Origin: Dallia pectoralis
Taxonomy: Eukaryota; Chordata; Actinopteri; Esociformes; Umbridae
Assembly: GCA_029465975.1 (NCBI GenBank)
Contig: CM055745.1
Span: 6,711,915 to 6,775,914 of the forward strand
Direction: 5' to 3'
DNA: 64,000 nucleotides
The translations under genes and the position numbers were made by a program. Of the stretch, positions 58,572 through 64,000 are shown one piece after another (position 1 is the stretch's first letter; every line of letters begins with the position of its first letter). The notes beneath the pieces were generated by a model that was not told where the DNA came from, made no database searches, and was given only the letters and a program-made list of their open reading frames with translations.

Positions 58572-58950
58572 TGTCACGACTGCTGTAAGGTGTAGTGTAG
58601 GAAGCCATGTGCAGAGTCGTAGATAATCCGTTTAAAGACAAGGTTTATTTCTTCAAACATAAAACAAACCGAAAACGGCGAAAAAAGGCTAAATGGCTAA
58701 ACTGAAATGAAAGTGCGCATATGTAGCGTCTTATAAATATACAGTTCCCAAAACCATTGCAACCTATTTCCAAACAAACACTCACCTCTATACTACTGTG
58801 ACATGAAACAATGAAGAGCTACGAGTGACATCTAGCAATCCCCTTTATAGCCCAGTGATTGCAAATCCCCAACAGCTGTAACCAACATAAGCCAGGAAGG
58901 GGTGCACCCGAAACCAGACAGTGCAGTACCCTAACTCACCACTCGTGACA
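58572..58950 (-). mobile_element. Solo LTR of an LTR retrotransposon, 379 bp, 5 bp TSD
   Basis: The ends are TGTCACGA (58572-58579) and TCGTGACA (58943-58950), a perfect 8 bp inverted repeat. ACCCT is duplicated on both flanks (58567-58571 and 58951-58955). On the minus strand a TATA-box-like CTATAAAGGG (58841-58850) is followed about 190 bp downstream by AATAAA (58644-58649), the order expected of U3-R-U5 in an LTR read on the minus strand. It is co-linear with the LTR at 16558-16937, with the AATAAA at offset 72 versus 68 and a shared CTCACC...GTGAC.TGAAAC block (from 58781). No internal region is present, so it probably arose by LTR-LTR recombination. Confidence 0.88.
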
Positions 58951-58955
58951 ACCCT

Positions 58956-61380
58956 CTTATACAGATGTGCTCTCGCGTACAAAAATTTGCCACAAATACA
59001 TTTTATACGTAATTTGGTCAGCACCTTAAAAGGTACCGAATTCGGAACCCAACTCTAATAACAGCCGTACACAGTCAAGTCCACCGAGGCGTCACCTGGG
59101 TTTGGGCACTAAAATTAATCAGTTGTTTAAAGACATAAATTATGGCAGCTGTAGTTAGTAAACACTTGTGGGGTACAAGTAAAGAACAAAGCCGCTTAAC
59201 GCACTAAGCAAACACAAGTAAAGGATTACGGCCATAAGGATTAGATGTACTGTGTTATGGCCGTTCATAAAAGAAAGATCCATAAAAAGTTTTAATGGCC
59301 TTAGTTTTGGACAGAGCGCATTCTTCCTACAGCCGGCCATAGGTTGTTAGATAGCCTAATTAAACCATTGTTCTTTGTAAGACAGCAATGTTATTTTTAA
59401 TCCTGTTATGTACACAAAGAAATATTGTTCATCGGTGCGGCCAGGGCTACCGTATCTCCACACCCAGCTGGCGGAGTCGTCTGTCCAACCAGCGCATTGA
59501 AATTGCTGGGGACAGGTCATCCATTAGCATTCCTTCAAGTGCAGTAGTGGCCTATTTCCTATTGTCTCCCTCGAGACTGCATCCTTAGACCAATGCCTTC
59601 TGCTGACAGCCAAACAATGGGAACCTTAACGAGGCTCGGCTAATTATGGCACCTTCCATCTTCTCTATACGCCTCCGTCCATCCCGCTCCCGTCGCCACG
59701 ACGCAGTACAGCGTGGCGCCGTATCTCAGCGGCTAGCTGTCAGACGGCCGCGGGCGAGACGATGCTGGTAGTTGTCTTTTCCTGGCCACCGTCCAGCAGG
59801 ACCGAGGAGTTGCCCAAATTGTACCGTGAGAGAGGGGGGTGCCGTGACGGGTGGGAAGAGCAAGAGTGCGAGAAAGTCTAAGGAACGAGACGGAGAAGAA
59901 TTCGGGTTGAGGAAGAATTAAAAAGGAACGTGAGAAAGCACGGAGTCCTTTTTTATTCACAGGCGCGGAGGAAGAGTACAAACAGGAAATGCTGTTCTGT
60001 AGCCGACTAGCTAGAAATGGAGTGAAAGTGCGAAGGTTAATGAGAGAAAGCGAGTCGGGATGTCTAATGAAGGGGAGATAAGGTAGGGGAGGACCTCTAT
60101 GTTTCCGAGCTCACTAGAGGGAACGGCAGGCAGACGGAGGTGGTGTGATCGCCTTGGCGGTTCTCCGCCGGAGCGGAACCGAGCACGGTGGGCCCCCACT
60201 GGACACTTCAATCACAGCCGACCGGAGACGCCGTACAAAACTCGGCCAATTAGCCGCACACCGACGCTGACCCCGAACTTCATTAAGCAACCCGGGCAAA
60301 CAGCGAGGCAGTCTGAAGGGAGAGCTATCTGTCATGTGAACACACAGACCCACTAACACACACACACACACATCCCCAGTGGGGATATACACCCAGCTGA
60401 GGTGACCAGGGGGGCAGGCTATCCTGTCTTACTCCGCCTGCCTCAGTGACGGCAACAGGTGCTGGTGGCCGCCAGCCACACAATTAACAGACAACAGAGT
60501 CAGCTCCTGCCTGGAGAGGCGAGGGGAACCGTGGGAGGCGATGAGATTTGGGGGAGAGGAGGTGAGGTTCAGTGCTTACCGGGTCTGTCTGGTGTGCATA
60601 CCTCTGGGGAGTAGAGACTTCTACCACTCTCTCTTTTTTCGTATATCTCTCCATTCCAAATCCTCCAAACCTCCCCGGCAGAGCGGATTAACAGCAGAAA
60701 CACACGGGCAGTCTATACAGCCCACCGGGGACAAAAGGCAACACCCTGTACCGGAGAACTGTGTTGGTCAGTGGAGAATTAGGATGCACAGTCGTACGCA
60801 AAATTAAGACACATGTATGTACAGAATAACCGGACGCTTAACATCAGACCCGTGTCGGTACGTCGGCTAGCATACACCAGCCCCCTGGTTGATTGGGCGG
60901 CAGGGCGTTCCTCCCCTCTTACATTAGGGACTTCGATCCGTCTCGGGTAGCGTTTGTGCGCAGGCCATAGAAACCATAGAAATCCCTGCTGTCAGACCCG
61001 GGCCATGCTCGGGTGGAGAAGTCATACCGCTTTTATTTAAAACCAGCCAAGGGTATAGATCAATGGTCCATTTGAGCGCTAAATGGAGGGAAAGTTCACA
61101 AACATAGTGAAGATTATGAGAGCGGGCGAGGGGGACGGGGCGGTGGGGGGGTGGGGAGAGCAACCGCCGGCTAGCTTGTCTGGTGCTAGTGGCTTATTGA
61201 TCTGTGAAACATGAAGATCAGGCCCATTCATCACAGGCCGCTCCCTCAGACGCTTAGATAACTCCTCTGATATGGGCCTCTGCTGAGCAGCTGCAACCCT
61301 CTGCATTTATTACTCCCTTCAACACAGCTCAACGATAAAAAGATGCTGGGCGTTAAGGGCCTGAGGCTGCGGTCCAGGGC
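58956..61380. other. Unique 2.4 kb, no gene recognised
   Basis: AT-rich to about 59420, then CpG-rich. A G-rich tract lies at 61121-61157 (GGGGGACGGGGCGGTGGGGG). A short (CA) run is at 60355-60372. No frame above 92 codons and no recognisable product. Confidence 0.4.
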
Positions 61381-62025
61381 TCGACTGAAACTGTGGTCTA
61401 GTGCTCCACTGAAACTGGTCTAGTGCTCGACTGAAACTGTGTTCTATGCTCGACTGAAACTGTGATCTAGTGCTCGACTGAAACTGTGTTCCAGGGCTCG
61501 ACTGAAACTGTGTTCTAGTTCTCGACTGAAACTGTGGTCTAGTGCTCGACTGAAACTGTGTTCTAGTGCTCGACTGAAACTGTGTTCCAGGGCTCGACTG
61601 AAACTGTGTTCTAGTTCTCGACTGAAACTGTGGTCTAGTGCTCAACTGAAACTGTGTTCTAGTGCTCGACTGAAACTGTGTTCTAGTTCTCGACAAACTG
61701 TGGTCTAGGGCTCGACTGAAACTGTGGTCTAGGGCTCGACTGAAACTGTGTTCTAAGGCTCGCCTGAAACTGTGTTCTAAGGCTCGACTGAAACTGTGTT
61801 CTAAGGCTCGACTGAAACTGTGTTCTAGTGCTCGACTGAAACTGTGTTCTAGTGCTCGACTGAAACTGTGGTCTAGGGCTCGACTGAAACTGTGGTCTAG
61901 GGCTCGACTGAAACTGTGGTCCAGGGCTCGACTGAAACTGTGGTCCAGGGCTCGACTGAAACTGTGGTCTAGGGCTCGACTGAAACTGTGGTCTAGGGCT
62001 CGACTCACACTGTGGTCCAGGGCTC
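61381..62025. repeat. 24 bp minisatellite, about 27 copies
   Basis: Units contain GCTCGACTGAAACTGTGGTC then TAGG, with GTTCTAG, GTTCCAG and AAGG variants. A five- to six-unit block pattern in the left half (TTCCAGGG, TTCTAGTT, GTCTAGTG in succession) occurs twice. The minus strand is open for 237 codons with Ser/Arg/Ala/Leu-rich octads. No coding evidence. Confidence 0.97.
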
Positions 62026-63715
62026 GGTTCATAATATAATTTTTTGGTTGGTTTCAGGATCCGTAATTTACATTGAGGGCTCTACACAGATTTGAAAAAG
62101 CCTGTTTAGGGGAGATTTAGGCTCCATTGTTTTCATTCCTTGGCCAAACAGCATCAGCGGAGCTATTTCATCGCAGATAGTATGCAGCTGAGAAACTGCT
62201 AGCTCATGTGTGGACGTATGTGTGTGTGAGTGTGTGTGTGCGCGCATGTTACCGATGCAAACACACACACTCCCACACACAAACAACGTCCAAATTGCTC
62301 ACACTTATCTCCAGGCAAAAAAATATATTTAAAGCCATTGGAAGGAAGATGTTCACATTGTCACAATATGTTTCTTTAAGTTTGTTCAAATGTCTAATGG
62401 ACCCTTAACTTGATGCAGTCTCAAAGTGTGACGAGGAAGCAATACCGAGGCTTGAAACAAAACCATTTCTATAGCAGCCAGCGCGTTACTTTGAATTCGC
62501 CAGTTTAACGTAAAAGTGCAGCGTTAGCTAGCTAGCCAAGACCAAGGGGAGTCCACCGCTGTTAGCAATTCTTTTGAATGACTTTGGAAGCTAGTGACGA
62601 AATTACACGTAAAACATTTCGTATTTATGTCCCAGTCCCTATTGACGTGAATGAAATGGGTACTAGGTCCCATGAAACACCACTGGAAAAGTGGCTCATT
62701 CATTTCTACCACAGGCAATTTTTTAGATCTACATCAAATGAGATCTGTGTGTTGTGAAGACCTTACGCCGTCGTTGCAATGTGGATAACCACGTAAACAT
62801 ATATGGGCGAAGTTTACTTTTGTCAATATTTGCTGAAGAAGCAGACACCTTATGTAGAATTGTTGAAGCAAATATGTTGACAAGCGCCACCTTGTACTGA
62901 GAAGATTTACAGCTCGGCTAAGCATAAACAACACACGGGCCTTATTTGAAGACACTCTGAAATTCCTTATGGAATAAATGAATGACTAAATGTGTGAAGA
63001 ACAGTATATTTTTGCCACTAGGTTTTAAGGGGATTCTGTGGCATTGCCTACTGCAGTCCATAGAGTGGTGAAACGAACAGCCGTTGACCAACGTTGAAAG
63101 TCATTAGACCTCGTTGTTCTGGGTGATTCCGGAACATGAGTGCCGCGGTGAGCAAGGGTCCATCTCTAGCCCAGCGCTACCCTCGCACACCTTATCCCCC
63201 CCATCCCAGTCCAATATAGAAAATTACAAAAATATCAGGTGTAAAAAAATAGTAACGGTAAATGGACTTTCCTTAAGACCATCAGCTGAGGTGTGTGTCA
63301 AAAGACATGGCAACAGCAGGACAGAGTGACAGATGAACCTATGAACAGAAAAACCTCGCCGTCAGTCAGTCAGACCGAGAGAGCAGGTGCGGGAGTGTTT
63401 TCTGAAATGTATGCCCTACGCCGCTTACCGAAAACGCCCCCAGACGACGGCCCCCGCCTTCAAAACCGCCCGCTCAATCTTAAGTCCCCGCCGAACAACG
63501 ACGGACTGCGAAAACAACCCCGGAACGTCGCAAACAAGGTCAGTGCCGCTTTGAAGTCGGTCGGTGTGGCGACGAACGCCGTGGCGCCTGTCACCGGAGA
63601 CGCCGTTCTGAAAGCGAGCGTCTCCACCTCTCATTCCGTCTGTCCCCCCACTGTGAGGCACATTTCAGAGCGAGATAGGGAAGGAAAGAAATGAACGGAA
63701 ATAAATTAGCGGGAA
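62026..63715. other. Unique sequence, no gene recognised
   Basis: Short GT and CA runs lie at 62216-62240 and 62260-62280. A 133-codon plus-strand frame (63293-63694) is CpG-rich and basic/proline-rich in sequence. I do not recognise it, and it has no visible domain, signal peptide or splice context. Confidence 0.35.
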
Positions 63716-63792
63716 AGAATGAGAGGGAGGGAGATAAATTAGAAAGAGAGAGAGAGATAAATTAGAAAGAGAGAGAGAGAGATAAATTAGAA

Positions 63793-63823
<31 letters not shown>

Positions 63824-63835
63824 TGTGCAAACAGA
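63716..63835. repeat. GA-rich tandem repeat (GAGATAAATTAGAAAGAG)
   Basis: Four GATAAATTA blocks are separated by (GA)n of growing length, then a plain (GA)n-like tail to about 63822. Confidence 0.93.
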
Positions 63836-64000
63836 TAAAAGGGGGGAAATTAAATTAAGAGAAAAGTTCTCACACCGGTACGCGCCATTGATTTCCTATT
63901 CTCTTGGAAACATTTAATGAGCTTAAATAGGAGCCTCGTTTGACACAGAGAGAGTGAGACTGAGGAGCCTCCCGTTGAGAGAAAATCGTTCAGTGGCCGT

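Noticed and set aside
63293..63694. 133-codon plus-strand frame as a gene
   Set aside because: CpG-rich sequence has fewer stops. No recognised domain, and no promoter or splice support.

Overview
This window looks like intergenic or intronic DNA from a vertebrate, most probably a teleost fish. The evidence is its repeat content: degraded Tc1-like transposons, a hAT element, L2-type LINE fragments, LTR-retrotransposon solo LTRs, tRNA-derived repeats, and very abundant (CA/GT)n microsatellites and minisatellites. A pike/salmonid-type (protacanthopterygian) genome is plausible from the style of the interspersed repeats, but that is recalled from memory and not proven here. I could not recognise one intact host protein-coding gene, rRNA or tRNA. 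The longest open frames (up to 668 codons) are all translations of tandem repeats and are not annotated as genes.

Layout. About one third of the window (roughly 21 kb by my addition of array lengths) is tandem repeat, in more than twenty separate arrays with unrelated unit sequences. The main ones are: 1-412 (GT-based), 1691-3046 (14/17 bp), 5997-7283 (CA-rich), 9438-10850 (54 bp), 11821-13455 (42 bp), 14951-16100 (51-55 bp), 17836-18515 (purine-rich), 19156-20190 (48 bp), 21290-22078 (47 bp), 24596-25195 (26 bp), 28740-29270 (26 bp), 29545-29862 (24 bp), 30565-32096 (42/51 bp), 34741-36217 (about 40 bp), 38961-41222 (54 bp), 51346-53212 (25/29 bp) and 61381-62025 (24 bp). The DNA between them is mostly unique, with no recognisable exon.

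Mobile elements. The best-supported are: a 515 bp hAT-type element at 4491-5005 with near-perfect terminal inverted repeats and a perfect 8 bp target duplication; two related solo LTRs of about 380 bp at 16558-16937 and 58572-58950, each with a perfect 5 bp target duplication and both oriented on the minus strand; two internally deleted Tc1-like transposase remnants (5426-5830 plus strand, 43020-43545 minus strand); and two LINE remnants (3442-4130 and 8405-8600) that retain endonuclease or reverse-transcriptase motifs. Several shorter interspersed repeats are recognised with less certainty.

Function. No genes work together here in any way I can support. The most interesting regulatory hypotheses are these. 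The 34741-36217 array repeats a pyrimidine tract plus AG and a CCAAT-box core dozens of times, then ends against a 121 bp open segment with a strong splice-donor match. A 75 bp block carrying a perfect octamer motif and a CCAAT box is duplicated at 36978-37128. Three unrelated minisatellites independently carry a CCAAT/ATTGG core in each unit. All three need transcript or chromatin data to test.
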